Below are positions 1 through 11,317 of a stretch of 64,000 nucleotides of DNA, one piece after another (position 1 is the first letter of the stretch; every line of letters starts with the position of its first letter). Location of the stretch: the NCBI RefSeq assembly GCF_023159225.1, contig NC_063172.1, forward strand, positions 62,616,828 to 62,680,827. Direction: 5' to 3'. The stretch is from Perognathus longimembris pacificus. Taxonomy: Eukaryota; Chordata; Mammalia; Rodentia; Heteromyidae. Position numbers and translations under genes: made by a program. The notes below the pieces were generated by a model, which saw only the letters and a list, made by a program, of their open reading frames with translations, searched no databases and was not told the origin of the DNA.

Positions 1-1
1 G

Positions 2-366
2 TTGGACAAATGGGACTGCATCAAACTCCAGAGCTTCTGCACGGCAAAGGACATAGCTCGCAAGATAAACAGAAAGCCCACAGACTGGGAGAAGATCTTT
101 ACTGGACATTCAACAGACAAAGGCCTCATCTCTAAAATATATGCAGAACTAAAAAAATTACCTTCTTCCAAAACAAAACCGCAAAGAACCAATAGCCCCC
201 TCATCAAGTGGGCTAAAGACTTACAAAGAGACTTCTCTGATGAGGAAATGAGAATGGCCAAAAGACATATGAAAAAGTACTCTACATCACTGGCCATAAA
301 AGAAATGCAAATCAAAACAACATTGAGATTCCATCTCACCCCAGTAAGAATGTCATATATCAAGAA
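2..366 (+). mobile_element. LINE-1 ORF2 C-terminal fragment, cut at the window edge
   Basis: An open frame of about 121 codons matches the region of L1 ORF2p after the reverse transcriptase, in the order expected for the family: a [16 protein letters not shown] block, a [18 protein letters not shown] block, an [25 protein letters not shown] block and an [21 protein letters not shown] block. Similarity stops after IKKS near 366 and the frame ends at a TAG at 395-397. The cysteine-rich block that should follow is absent, so the copy is 3' truncated or broken. The reverse transcriptase part would lie left of the window. No stop interrupts the fragment, so it is moderately young. Confidence 0.9.
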
Positions 367-1655
367 ATCCTTCTGCATTCATTATTCCTTTCCCTAGTCA
401 CATTTCACTTCACTTCTCCCTAAACACACAATGCTGAATGTGTTATTCTAATTATCCAGAGATGCTTGTCTGGATTTAATCTCAATATTGTCTTAAGCTT
501 TATTTCTGCTTTCTCTTTCCTGGTTGATTCCTGGAGATGGATTTTTCATTAAGTAAAAGGTTCTCATTCTCTATTCTTTTCTTGTAATTGTGGATAAAGA
601 AGGATTATGTCTATGTGGACAGGAGCCAATGGGAATGCTTAAATGTTTTCTATTTTAAGAATCTTCTTGTGTCAGTAGTAAAAAATGCACATTTTCCATA
701 GTTGCCGTATTGGTTTCTTTATTTAGTTAGTGTGAAAGCATATTGAATGCCCTTGACTTGATTTGAATCCTCACTTTTGTTGCCCAGAATCACAATTTCC
801 CTTCTTGCAGCATCTTTTCCCCTTCTGCCAGTCTCCAAATGGCACCTGTCTGTGTGTGGAGTCGCCATCAGTCAGAACAGCCCATCGTCTCCGTGTGAGT
901 GCCACAGAGTACAACCTCCTCTGCAGTCTAGGCTCTGATTTCCACAGTGGATTTCTTGTTTGTGAAAGTGATTTGGATGGATAGGAAGCCCTCTCTTCTC
1001 TTCTCTCTTCCTCAGCAGTTTTTCCAGCATCCATCCCCAAGTATTGCAGAATGTAAGAGATGACTCTGCCAAAAATTGGTATACCTTTTTGTACTCACAG
1101 GCAACTTGAAGTTTGCACTGTTCTTTGAATTCAGGTTATTTTATTTGCCTAGTTCAATTTGCTACATTGAACAAAGTTGCACTACAACCTAGTATCCCAT
1201 GGGAACACTGAAGTGTCACAAACCTAAGGGACAACAATTTTTCAAGAATAAGAGAAAGATGGATGTGTCGAGGGTTATGGAGAGGCTGGAGGCAGAACAC
1301 TAACTGTCAGATCTGGCAGTCTACTATTGAGTAACCAGAACAAATCACTAGTGGGAAACATTCTACAGAGAAACGATGTGGGTGAGCAGATAAAGTGCAT
1401 GTAAGATGTATGTGATACTCACTCAAGAAGGCTTATTAGATAAATTCCAAGGTTAGATGCACATGTGGAAGTTAAATGACACTGTAGGGTCCAGTAATTT
1501 TTCAATTGTACTCTTACTATCTTTAAGTAGTGTACAAAGGGGTTACCATTCAACATGTTAGTTTATAAGTACAGTGTATCTTCAGCAACATAGCTTCTTT
1601 CACCATGCTACCCCATCTCTGCAGTCAAGTATCTTTTAAGATTCTAATTTAATCA
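367..1655. other. No gene or repeat recognised
   Basis: AT-rich sequence with only short chance frames of up to 89 codons and no codon structure that I recognise. A slightly GC-richer patch lies at about 770-1030. Confidence 0.6.
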
Positions 1656-1660
1656 TATAC

Positions 1661-1937
1661 AGTGGGCCTGCCGTATCTGTAGTATCTTTTTGCCCACAAT
1701 TTTAGCTACCTGCTGCCAATTATAGTCTCAAAAGGTGCAATTAAAAATTCTAGATATAATTTGTAAATTTGAACTAACCTCGATTACAACGTGCTATCCA
1801 TCTACCATACTGTCAGTTATTGTTGTCAATCTCTTACCAGGCCTAATTTTTAAACTATGCCCTATCATGTGTGTGTACAGGAAAACACAATAGATATAAG
1901 ATTCCATACTATTCGTGGCATCAGATAACTACTAGGA
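1661..1937 (+). mobile_element. Tigger-like DNA transposon fossil (non-autonomous)
   Basis: The stretch starts with a TIR-like cagtgggcctgccgtatctg and follows, block by block, a mammalian pogo/Tigger non-autonomous element: a 'ttttagctacctgctg' block, an 'aaaaattctagatataa' block, a 'ctgtcagttattgttgtcaatctc' block and, at the 3' side, a 'tgtgtgtacaggaaaacacaatagatataagattc' block, which I describe here only in part. The right TIR is decayed past the 'ggcatcag' position near 1937. It is diverged as expected for an element older than the rodents. The exact Tigger subfamily is not certain. Confidence 0.6.
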
Positions 1938-2085
1938 GGATAGTATTGGAATGTGTCTTCTCTGGAGAACAGGGAAGGGCTGCATTCAAAAACTACACCG
2001 AGCCTGCCACACATGCCTTGGGTTCAGCAGCAAGCTACCAGTTTGGGTGAATAAAGTTCTGTCTTCTGCCTGAAGAAAAAAAAAA
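1938..2085 (+). other. Retroposed transcript 3' end or LTR-derived 3' end
   Basis: AATAAA at 2050-2055 is followed about 20 nt later by an A10 run at 2076-2085, the spacing of a polyadenylated transcript copied back into DNA. The upstream 100 bp is GC-richer than its surroundings. The body is not recognised, so it could be a processed pseudogene tail, an LTR R region or chance. No duplication was identified. Confidence 0.3.
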
Positions 2086-2209
2086 CTATACACATTTTAA
2101 AATATATCACATTCTTAGAAAATTAAGAGCCAAAACACCAGAACCCTACACCACCAAAAATCCCACACCAACCCAAAGCCAATTTCTTTACTAAGTTCGA
2201 ATAATATAT

Positions 2210-2985
2210 CATTAAGAACTCTTCTTTGGCTTTCCTTGTTCTGTAGTATATCTATGAGAATCATTCATTTTCCTATGAATAATTGTAGCTTTCCCTGTCA
2301 TTGCTGTTTGATTTTTTATGCCTGGATATATGAATATTTTTTATCTATTGTAGTAGTGAGTGGCATTTGGGTAATTTACCAATAAGGAATATTATGAAAA
2401 TTATTTTTGTCTCTCTGTAATTTTCTAGCTTGGAATCATGTATTTTCTGGTATATGGGTTAATGTTACATACATGTGAATAACTGTGGGATTATATCTAG
2501 GAATAGAAATGCTGGACCATAGAAAACACACACATAACTCAAACCAAGGAATTCTACAAAGTGTTACTTTCCTCAAGTATTTTCAAAGTGGTCCCAATTG
2601 GTGAATAAACTCATGGTATTTTTTGAGAGTTAATTGGAGCTAAGAGTCTCATGGACTTTCCTGCCCAAACTGGTTTGAACCATGATACTCATATCTCAGC
2701 CTCCTGAGAAGCTAGGGCTACAGATGTGAGCAATAAGCACCAGCGATATAATTATTTTGTCATTTTATTCATTGTGATGGCTTTTAATTTGTGCTTCGTT
2801 AATTACCAGAGAAGTCATATATTTATTGGTCAAGCTGATCATTTGTGGTGAATTTTTTTAAATGTTCATTCTTTTGACCATTTTTCTGTTTAGTTCTGTT
2901 TCTTTTCCAAATTGATTTGTAGATTTTGTCAAAAATATTCTGGATATAAGTTTCTTGGGGAAAGCATATGTTGAATTTGATCAGT
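2210..2985 (-). mobile_element. Old LINE-1 (L1M grade) fragment, interrupted by a SINE
   Basis: On the minus strand this matches the end of ORF2 of old mammalian L1s. Landmarks on the plus strand are a 'gtgggattatatctaggaatagaaatgctgg' region near 2490, a 'caaagtggtcccaattg' block near 2585 and, after the SINE, 'tattggtcaagctgatcatttg' and 'atattctggatataag' blocks near 2825-2950. Many indels mark it as old. The SINE at about 2622-2746 sits inside it. Confidence 0.55.
2622..2746 (-). mobile_element. 7SL/B1-ID chimeric SINE, 5' (B1-like) part
   Basis: The plus strand shows the antisense B1-like head: 'agagtctcatggactttcc', 'ctcagcctcctgagaagct' and a decayed 'gctacagatgtgagcaa' at the head end. 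The ID-like half is missing. It lies within the old L1 at 2210-2985 and is therefore younger than it. Confidence 0.65.
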
Positions 2986-3599
2986 ATATAAGCATGTTTT
3001 ATGCTGATAAGAATAACTCAGTGAGGGTACAGAAGCAATTGCAGAAGAGAAATCCCTTGTCCAAGCAACAGTGAGTGAGGTCTGGCCCCATGGGAGGAAG
3101 CAACCATTGAAAAGAGCTCAAGCTTTGCTTGTCATTAAATGTATCTGATATGTTACTGCCATAAATGTTATGAATATCTTAAGTCAATAGAATCATATCC
3201 AGATGGCAGATCATTTTCACATTCTAAACATAGAAACCACAATTTTAAAATAAAAATACGATAGGCTTAGTGTAAATTCAAAGGAGAAGCATGGTGTTCT
3301 GGTTTGAATTCATATGTCCCTGTACAGAGATTATTAGAATATCGTCATTCTATCCTTCGTTTGTTGTGATTATAGTCAATTTGTTTTTCTTCTTTAGTCT
3401 TTTGAATAATAATCATTTGACATAATTTTTCTTAGTCATATTGTCATCCTAGACCTTTACATTTGCACATTTTAGTTATATGTTCTCATGTGTAGTTCAG
3501 CCACTTGAATTTTTGTCTATTTTTTATTTTACTACTTGCCTTTATTTCAGAAAGTTTTAGTTCTTCTGAACTGTATTTATTTATTTATTCCTTTATTTA
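2986..3599. other. No gene or repeat recognised
   Basis: AT-rich stretch without recognisable coding content. A (TTTA)-like patch at about 3577-3605 may be the decayed A-tail of the minus-strand SINE that follows. Confidence 0.5.
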
Positions 3600-3760
3600 C
3601 TTATCAATTCATATTTTTGGTATCAGTCCTGTGGCTTGAACTCAGGGCCTGGGTGCTGTCCCTGTGCTTTTGTGCTCAAAGCTAGGAGTCTACCACTTGA
3701 ACCACAGCTCCAGTTCCAGTTCTTTTTCTTAATAATTAATTGGAGATAAAAGTCTCATGG

Positions 3761-4507
3761 GGGAGACCATAGAGTCCATGTTTCTTTGGGTCTGGCTCAC
3801 TTCACTTAGTATAATTTTTTCCAAGTCCTTCCATTTCCTTACAAATAGGGCAATATCATTCTTTCTGATAGAGGCATAAAATTCCATTGTGTTTATGTAC
3901 CACATTTTCCTGATCCATTCGTCTACTGAGGGGCATCTGGGTTGGTTCCAAATTCTAGCTATGACAAATTGTGCTGCTTAATTAGCACAGGTTTAGGCTA
4001 GTCACAGCAGAGAATCACAACAGCCCAATAGCTCTACCCTTATGAACACATAAGATGATGTTAAGTGAAATGAATTCCATGTTATGGAAACAACTGCTAT
4101 ATCACTGTTGTAATTACTTTCAACATGTGATGTGAAACCGTAGCTTCTATTATTGATGATCCTCTTGTATCCCCTTCCTATGGTTGTACCTGCTCTATAT
4201 GTGTATCTTATCTGAGTACTTTGGAAACTGTGTATACTGGTATTAGAACTAGGAAATTGAAAGGGAATAGCAAATTCGAGAGACACAGGGTAAAAAAAGA
4301 CAAATGACTACAAAAGCAATACTTGCAAACCTGTTTGGTATAAATGAACTGAACAACTCATGTGGGGAGGGGGAAGGGAAAGGGGGAGGAGAGAGGAGGG
4401 TCTGAGGGAGGAGGTAACAAACAGTACAAGAAAAGTATCCAAAGCCTAATGTATGAAAGTGTAACCTCTCTGTACCTCAGTTTGACAATAAAAATTTAAC
4501 AACAAAA
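3761..4507 (+). mobile_element. LINE-1 3' end with 5' inversion (twin priming)
   Basis: 3761-3978 is antisense ORF2 C-terminus (Q-RNMDSMVS, WKDLEKI and MWYI-like blocks read on the minus strand), while 3979-4504 is sense 3' UTR, with a G/A-rich tract near 4360-4410 and AATAAA at 4488-4493. Compared with the unbroken copy at 22289-22955, about 12 bp are missing at the junction. The flanking duplication is aaaagtctcatgg at 3748-3760 and 4508-4520. The sense strand of the main part is plus. Confidence 0.9.
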
Positions 4508-4520
4508 AAAAGTCTCATGG

Positions 4521-4620
4521 GCTGTGGCTCAAGTGGCAGAGTGCTAGCCTTGAGCAAAAAGAAGCCAGGGACAGTGCTCAGGCCCTGAGTTTAAGGCCCA
4601 GGACTGGCCAAAAAAAAAAA
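4521..4620 (+). mobile_element. ID-like SINE monomer
   Basis: It begins 'gctgtggctcaagtggcag', contains an A/B-box-like tRNA-derived head, 'gccttgagcaaaaagaagcc' and 'cagggacagtgctcaggccc', and ends in a run of As. It uses aaaagtctcatgg as its target duplication (4508-4520 and 4621-4633), the same sequence already duplicated by the L1 to its left. Confidence 0.9.
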
Positions 4621-4789
4621 AAAAGTCTCATGGACTCAAATTGTGATCCTCAGATCTCAACTTCCTGAGTAGCTAATTTTGCAGAGATAAGCCACCAGCT
4701 CCCAGCTACTTCTGAAATTTTAAATGTCTTTTTGAAATTATTTATTTTCATTCTTGTCATTAATTGTTGTGTATGAATATTTTTAAATT

Positions 4790-6050
4790 AATTAATTTTT
4801 GTCAATGTAATGGACCGAGGGGTTACATTTTTTACATAAAGTAGTGAATACATTTCTTATCAAACTTGTTATTCTTCTCTAATTTTCTCCCATTTTCGCC
4901 CTCCCAGTCTCCCCCCTCCAGTTATACAGTTGATTTACAGCATATTGTCTTGTAAGTAGTGATGTTGCATTGGTTCAACTTTTACCCTTTGTCTCTCCAT
5001 TTTTATATTTCTCTTCCCTTCCCTAGTTCCAATAAACGTACATACAACACCCAGGGTACCAAAATCAGTTACAGTGCTATCAAGGGTAAAAGCAAGGGGA
5101 AGAAAAACAAAAGAAAAAGGCATGGTTTCACATGGTATGTTGAAAATAACACCAACAATTATAAACTACTTATTTCCATAACTTGGAATTCATTTCACTT
5201 AGCATCATCTTATGTGATCTTATGGACATAGCTACTGAGCTTTTGTGATCTTCTGCTAGGACTATCCTAGACATGTATTAATTATTATCAATGAGGGAAA
5301 CCATAGAGTCTGTTTCTTTGGGTCTGGCTCACTTCACTTAGTATGATTTTTTCCCAAGTCTTTCCATTTCCTTATGAGTGGGGCAATGCTATTTTTCTGA
5401 TGGAAGCATAGAATTCCATTGTGTATATGTACCATATTTTCTACTGAGGGGCATCTGGGTTGGTTCCATATTTTGGCGATGGTAAATTGTGATGTGATGA
5501 ACATAGTTGTGCTGATAACTTTAGTGTGCTCTTGCTTGTAATCCTTTGGGTAAATGCCCCAAAGTGGGGTTGCTGGGTCATGGGGAAGCTCTGTTTAGCC
5601 TTATGAGAAACCTTCACGCTGCTTTCCAGAGTGGTTGAACAAGTTTACATTCCCACCAACAGTGAGGGAGGGTTTCCTTTTGGCCACATCCCTCCCAGCA
5701 TCGGTTATTGTTACTTTTCTTGAAAATGGACATTCTTACTGGGGTGAGGTGGAATCTCAGTGTTGTTTTGATTTTCATTTCTTTTATGGCCAGTGATGTA
5801 GAGCACTTCTTCATGTGTCTCTTGGCCATTCTCATTTCCTCTTCAGAGAAGTCTCCTTAAGTCTTTAGCCCATTTGTTCGGGGGCTGTTGTTTCTTTGAG
5901 GATTTGTTTTGGGGCAACTTAATTTTTTTGAGTTTTATATATTTTAGATATAAGGCTCTTGTCTGTTTTATGGCCAGGGAAAATCTTCTCCCAATCTGTT
6001 GGCTTTCTATTTATCTTGCAAGCTATGTTCTTTGCCATGCAGAAGTTCTT
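4790..6050 (-). mobile_element. LINE-1 3' half (ORF2 end plus 3' UTR), 5' truncated
   Basis: Read on the minus strand, the right part encodes the ORF2p C-terminus. An open stretch at 5614-5835 has the [17 protein letters not shown] and C-H-W-C (CGQ, HCWWECKLVQPLW) blocks that end L1 ORF2p. Frameshifts follow, then the final MWYIYTMEFY-like block near 5420 and a 3' UTR from about 5300 to 4790 with a pyrimidine-rich tract (plus strand) near 4880-4920. Homology ends at about 6050 in the LSFCMAK region. It is dead through frameshifts and truncation. Confidence 0.9.
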
Positions 6051-6149
6051 GTATGCATGTTTTCTAATCACATTTTTATTTGTTTAAGGAGACAAAAGTA
6101 TATTTGAACAGCTATTAAATAATAAGTGACACCGTTCCAAAAAAATTGT

Positions 6150-6226
6150 TTAGTCTGACTTATGTAACTGTTACCCCTCTGTACATCACCTTTATAAGTA
6201 AATAAATAAACAAATAAATAAATAAT
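6150..6226 (+). mobile_element. LINE-1 3' terminal fragment
   Basis: The terminal L1 3' UTR motif 'gtaactgttacccctctg' followed by 'tacatcacctttataa', then an (AAAT)n tail at 6197-6225. Only the last 50 bp or so of the element was copied. It lies next to, but in the opposite orientation to, the L1 at 4790-6050. Confidence 0.75.
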
Positions 6227-7703
6227 GTCATGTTCTAGACTCATTAGTTTCATTTTCTCATTGGCCTTATTGGTATTGAAACCTTCATGAAGCAAAATAT
6301 GTAATTAAATTCCCCAATCTCTACTGTACAATCAAGTTCTCAGAAGCTCCATGATATATATGACTGCTTAGCAAAAGAGAGTGAAAGAGAGGAGGTGACT
6401 GATAATCCTATTGAGGGACACTACCTCTCTTCAGGGTTAATGTAATCAGAGTATGTGCTTATGAGATCTTTAAGATTTGCTTTAAAATCGTTTAGGGTAA
6501 GGAAGGGCCAACTAGGGCTAACTGTCTCCGTTACGTAATTTTGAAGGCAGTTTATTCTTGTTGGATTTTGTAACCAACAAAAAATATCCCTAAGAGAAGC
6601 AGCATGAAATTTTTGATGTTTTAGAACAAAAGGATCCTGGTCTCATCTCTTACTTCAGTCCCCAGCTTTCCTCAAAGAATGGATTCCATAATACTGCTAC
6701 TTAAGGCTTCAAACAATGTTCCCTTACAAAGTTAATCAAAACTCCTATGAGAGGGAAGTACTGGGGACCTGTTGATTATTGTTGATCAGGAGCAATATTA
6801 TTTCCTAGTCCATGAGAAATAGCTTCCCTGTAGTTGGTCCTTTGGAGGTGGTCCTAGGCGAGTAGATTATGACATTTTCCAGTCTACTTCACAATACAAT
6901 CATCCTGCTATAGTCTCCTCCTTCGCTACAGGATCAAAGACTCTTCATTACGTGCATTATTCAGTACCAGCCACCCCAAACTGAAAATTATATAGGATAA
7001 TTACCCTGAGATTGACTTAGTATTTGGTTTGCTACTCATCTCCAAGTTAAATCCAATCCAGAAGCTAAGGGATTTTTTTTTTCCTGCAAGAATGAATTAG
7101 GTAAACATCAGATATTATAAACTGCTCTAGGCCTGCTCCGTAGCAGGTCATACTCTGCTTCAGGCCTGTTATCTTCAGTAAGCAGCCATGCCCATGAGAC
7201 CACAGTTACGTACCCTCACTTGTCAGTCACTGTGAAGCAAGTGGCAGATTCTTTTACACAGAGATGACCCACAATTGCTAGCATAAACACAGTTGCAACA
7301 ATTCAGATTAAATATTTCTGTCCTTTGATGATATCTAGATTTAATAAAATAAATCTACTTTCTTTAAGATTTTTGACTATTTTTGTCTCTAGTTACAGAG
7401 AACATAATTTCATAAGAGACCCTGGCTATCTTAATCCTAATTAAGGGCAAGTAGGGGAAAGGGGGACAGGCGATCATGGAGCTCACATGTCAGGGTACAC
7501 TTTCTGTAATTTGGCCCTTTTGGTGAGGACATCTGTAGCTACAGATAGCATGCATTAGCATTTAAAGTCCTGCTTAAACTGCCCAGTAACTTGTTTTTAC
7601 AGAAAAACTACTATTCATAGTATCATTTACATCCTAGTGACTATCACACCTATTTCTTAAAACCAGAAACTAGTAATGGCATTATTAGAGGCAGGATTGG
7701 CTA
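6227..7703. other. No gene or repeat recognised
   Basis: AT-rich, apparently unique sequence; no frame above 90 codons and no recognised repeat. Confidence 0.55.
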
Positions 7704-7765
7704 AGATAAACTGTAACCCCTCTGTACATCACTCTGACAATAAAGAAATGAAAACAAAATTAAAA
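7704..7765 (+). mobile_element. LINE-1 3' terminal fragment
   Basis: Contains 'actgtaacccctctgtacat' then 'cactctgacaataaag' and an A-rich tail. It is the last 40 bp or so of an L1 of the same 3' UTR type as the copies at 13299 and 63620. Confidence 0.75.
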
Positions 7766-10700
7766 ACCTTGAAAAGTTATTTTTCCTGGGGAAGAGCTTA
7801 TGATTCCAAGATTAACATTCCTGACAAAATAATCAATTGAGCTTATCAGTGCTAGCAAAGGAAGAAACCACCACTTAAAATCTAAAATAGACCATTGAGA
7901 TTGTTTTACTATGTAGAGAAAATGTATGCATGCCATTTGCAATTTCTTTGAATGGAGCAAACTGCTCATCCTAATTAGGTTTGGCAAAGCTTGCAGTGCA
8001 AGCTTTGGTAAATATGCACAGGCAAATCTAAAGGATATGTTGACTTTTCCCCGTGGAAGAGGGTTATTGCAGCCTTGCTGTGGCAGATAAGGTGACTCCC
8101 AGAAGTATGGATCTGTTACACAGTTATTGCTGATATCAAGTTGTCATTCATCCTTCGAACGTGTTTATATCAACCACATCTGTGGTTTACTTATTACTGC
8201 AGCTGAGTCACTTTTTTTCACATTTTATCTCATTAACTATTTTACATATTTCTTTTTTACGGGTTATTCATATCCAAGTTTGTCTGCTTGATGACATTTT
8301 TATACAAAGACCTATCTTACATAATTTTCTTCCCATTCTTGATTGCTTCATTGTAACTTTACACCATCAGTCTCTCAATCGCTTGAGAGATGCTACATGA
8401 CTCCTTCAGGAATTTAGCAGTTTTGATACCAGAGTAAGGAGGCAGAAGGTCTTTCTTGTGGGTTCAGAGACATGAATGTGGAAATAAAAATTCATTCAGA
8501 GGTAAGATGAAATCCCCTATTATGCAGTAGAAAAAGCAGTGGGTTGAATGGGAGCGAAAAGCAGAACTGAAGCCCACACTTTCACAGGTCCCACTTTGGC
8601 TTTCCAGGCTCCTTAAATCTACCTTCAACTATGATCTCACTTTCAAGTGGCCTACTGCCTGAGATAAAAGCTGGATCTTTCCATTTTCTCTGTGCACAAA
8701 TCTTTCCCTGATCCAGCATTGCTTCAAGATAATTTATTGTTAAAACTTAGTTGAGATGTAATCTTTCCCAGAACACAGCTCTCTTCCTCTCCTGAGAAAC
8801 AGTAGGATTGAACACTTGGCACTTGTGAAGTCCTTAGTCCTTGAATCTCAGAAGACCTTGTCTTTCCATTAATGATAATTTGAAAGCTAATAAATCTGTC
8901 AAACCTCCAGACCCACTACTGGTAGAGCCTCACCTTAAGCTTCTAGGCTCAGAATCTAAATCTAGAGGCTCAACTGAACTAAAGAAATACAGCTGGAACT
9001 GTGAGCCTCTCCCCTCAAGTATCTAATAATGCCCCCTTGTCTGACAGCACAATCCTTCAGATCTTTACCTCTAGAAATTCTAGAAGTCCCAGGTTTTATT
9101 TCCTCATTCTTATTGTGCATTATTTACAATTATTATATCCAACTTGAGGACTAACAAGATGCAACTATAATATGAATATCTAAAAACACTGATTAATGAG
9201 AAAAGGGTAGGAAAGCATTTTTTCATGTCTTTGGAGATTGCCGTAAGGACACAAGTTGTATCTCTGAGTGACTTACATAAACATTGTGATGATGAGTATA
9301 TGTTATAAATTAAATAATGAATCACTATGAAAAAGAATCACTTATTAATTTCCAATAGAAAATAGGAGAAGGTTTGATAACTATTGTCAATATTTTCTAT
9401 TCAATATTGGTACATTAAAATAATAGCATTAATAGTGAAGATTTATACTAGAGTAAAAAAAGAGTGTAAATTTTCCTGAGATCTTACTCCTTGTGGCAGA
9501 TTATGAGTAGTGATAAACAGAGTCCAAAGTGACTTGGAGTAACAAAACATCATGCTCACACCTTTGGCTTCTGAGATGGATTTCCTCAGTAATTCTAAAT
9601 GATGGGAGCACATCAGATATGTAGGACTCCAGAACACTTTCAGCCCTGCTCGGGAAATTTCTATTTCTTGTAAGAATATTAAAGTAAATGAACTATAGAG
9701 GTTCTAAGATGTGTTCTTTTTAGCCAGAGGAAAAAAGAATGATTTGTGCATACAAACATATTAATAAGACTCAGGGGTTTTTAATTTAAAGTCTCCAAAT
9801 GTGTTCATGGGCATCTTATTATAACACTATGGCTTTAAATGGAGCTGAGGCCAAAGAAAGTCTGTACTTCTTGAGAGGAAAAAGTTATAAAGATTTGGAT
9901 ACAAAATTCATGAGCAAAAAAACCCAAAAACAAAGGAGTGCAAAACAACTATAATAATAAAGTTAGTAGAGGGTACAATAAAAGAAAGAATATAACACCC
10001 ACTGATGGTTGGAGAAAAAAAATTTTTTTAATTCTGCAAAATTAATTTGCAACACTGAAAATCTGAGGGTAGGGATAAGATGGGAAAAGATTGGGGAGAA
10101 CCACAGAAGGAATGACATTGATTAAAATATTTTTACTCACAACGTGACTTCTGGAATTAAATCTCCTTTGTACAAATGCTTAATAAAAACAAGTATATAA
10201 AATTAATTTGCAAAAATATAATTATTTCCAATTTATACAACAATTCTATTTCACTGAATTGATTCAAAGATAAGTTGCGATGAAAATTTATGAAGAAAAT
10301 GACACATTAAAAATACACTAATTGACATAAAAGTGTAACAAAAGAGATAAATTATATCAATGATGTTGGACAATAAGTGGGCCATTATATTCTTGCTGGT
10401 TTATGTTTCTCAAGTAATTTTAGTGTTTTTGTATCAGTGACTATGATATGAAACTGAGACATTATATGATTATAGTATATGGCTTATGTTGAAAACTTAC
10501 ATGTGTAAAATAAAACTAGAGAAACATCAGAATGTTAAGATTGCCTATTGCTGTAGGCATAAAATTTATTTTCTTCCTTTTAGTTACTGTGCTGTAGGTT
10601 TTCTATGATCACTTAAAACCACATATTTGAATTTAAGAAAATAAGCATCAAGATTGAGTGGTCATCTTGAGGGAAGAAAGGAAGCATTCCCTCATGTGAC

Positions 10701-10785
10701 CTGTGATTGGTCTTTCCCAAGAACCGACTTCTTCTTTCTGGTGATGAAGCAGAGTCTCTAGTCCCTGATGTGACTGTTGATATTA
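7766..10785. other. No gene recognised; contains one perfect palindrome
   Basis: About 3 kb of AT-rich sequence without recognisable coding or repeat content. The one structure seen is an 11-bp inverted repeat with a 1-nt spacer at 7985-8007. Frames here (up to 79 codons) show no family features. Confidence 0.5.
7985..8007. repeat. Perfect 11-bp inverted repeat, 1-nt spacer
   Basis: caaagcttgca, then g, then tgcaagctttg. Both arms are exact complements. It contains two HindIII sites (AAGCTT). It may be chance or a small hairpin-forming site. Confidence 0.8.
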
Positions 10786-10800
10786 CTGACTAAGATTTTA

Positions 10801-11042
10801 TTTTATTTTATTTTATTTTATTATTATTATTTTTTTTTTTTTTGCCAGTCCTGGGGCTTGGACTCAGGGCCTGAGCACTATCCCTGGCTTCTTTTTGCTC
10901 AAGGCTAGCACTCTGCCACTTGAGCCACAGCGCCACTTTCTGTATATGGCCATTTTCTATATATGTGGTGCTGGGGAATCCAACCCAGGGCCTCATGTAT
11001 ATGAGGCAGGCACTCTTGCCACTAGGCCATATCCTCAGCCCC
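10801..11042 (-). mobile_element. Dimeric ID-like SINE (IDL-Geo type), full length
   Basis: On the plus strand the order is a T-rich tail with (TTTTA)n, the antisense right monomer ('gccagtcctggggcttgg' to 'cttgagccacagcgcc') and the antisense left monomer ('gtggtgctggggaatcc' to 'actaggccat'). The duplication ctgactaagatttta (15 bp, exact) lies at 10786-10800 and 11043-11057. Both monomers are tRNA-derived and transcribed by Pol III in the family. The exact duplication implies a recent insertion. Confidence 0.92.
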
Positions 11043-11317
11043 CTGACTAAGATTTTAAAAGGCTACAGTTTCTGAGTGTCCTGTAGGTCATTAACCAAAT
11101 CTCTTAATACCCTGCAAAGATCGACAACCAACCCTGAATGGAAGATAATTGAAATTCTATAATCACTCAAAGTAATAGAAAAAGATTACTTTGTAAATAA
11201 TGTGATTTATGTAGGAAAAATAGCAGGAAAAGAGATAAATTCATGTACCTTTGACTCAGTTCAAGAATTGTACCAAGTGGCTTGTATACATTGTAAAATA
11301 TTCTTTTTTCTAGAAAA

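Larger units (their letters stand above)
3606..4707 (-). mobile_element. 7SL/B1-ID chimeric SINE split by two later insertions
   Basis: The element is in two pieces. 3606-3760 carries the antisense ID-like half ('ggcttgaactcagggcctgg', 'gctcaaagctagg', 'ccacttgaaccacag') and the 'ttaattggagataa' linker. 4634-4707 carries the antisense B1-like head ('gatcctcagatctcaac', 'ttcctgagtagcta'). Removing 3761-4633 restores the usual order of this SINE, as in the unbroken copy at 56355-56592. The break is at the sequence aaaagtctcatgg, which is part of the SINE itself. Confidence 0.85.

Noticed and set aside
4790..6226. Opposed L1 parts at 4790-6050 and 6150-6226 as one inverted L1
   Set aside because: The minus-strand part has its own 3' end at 4790, and the plus-strand part is another 3' end, so they are separate insertions.
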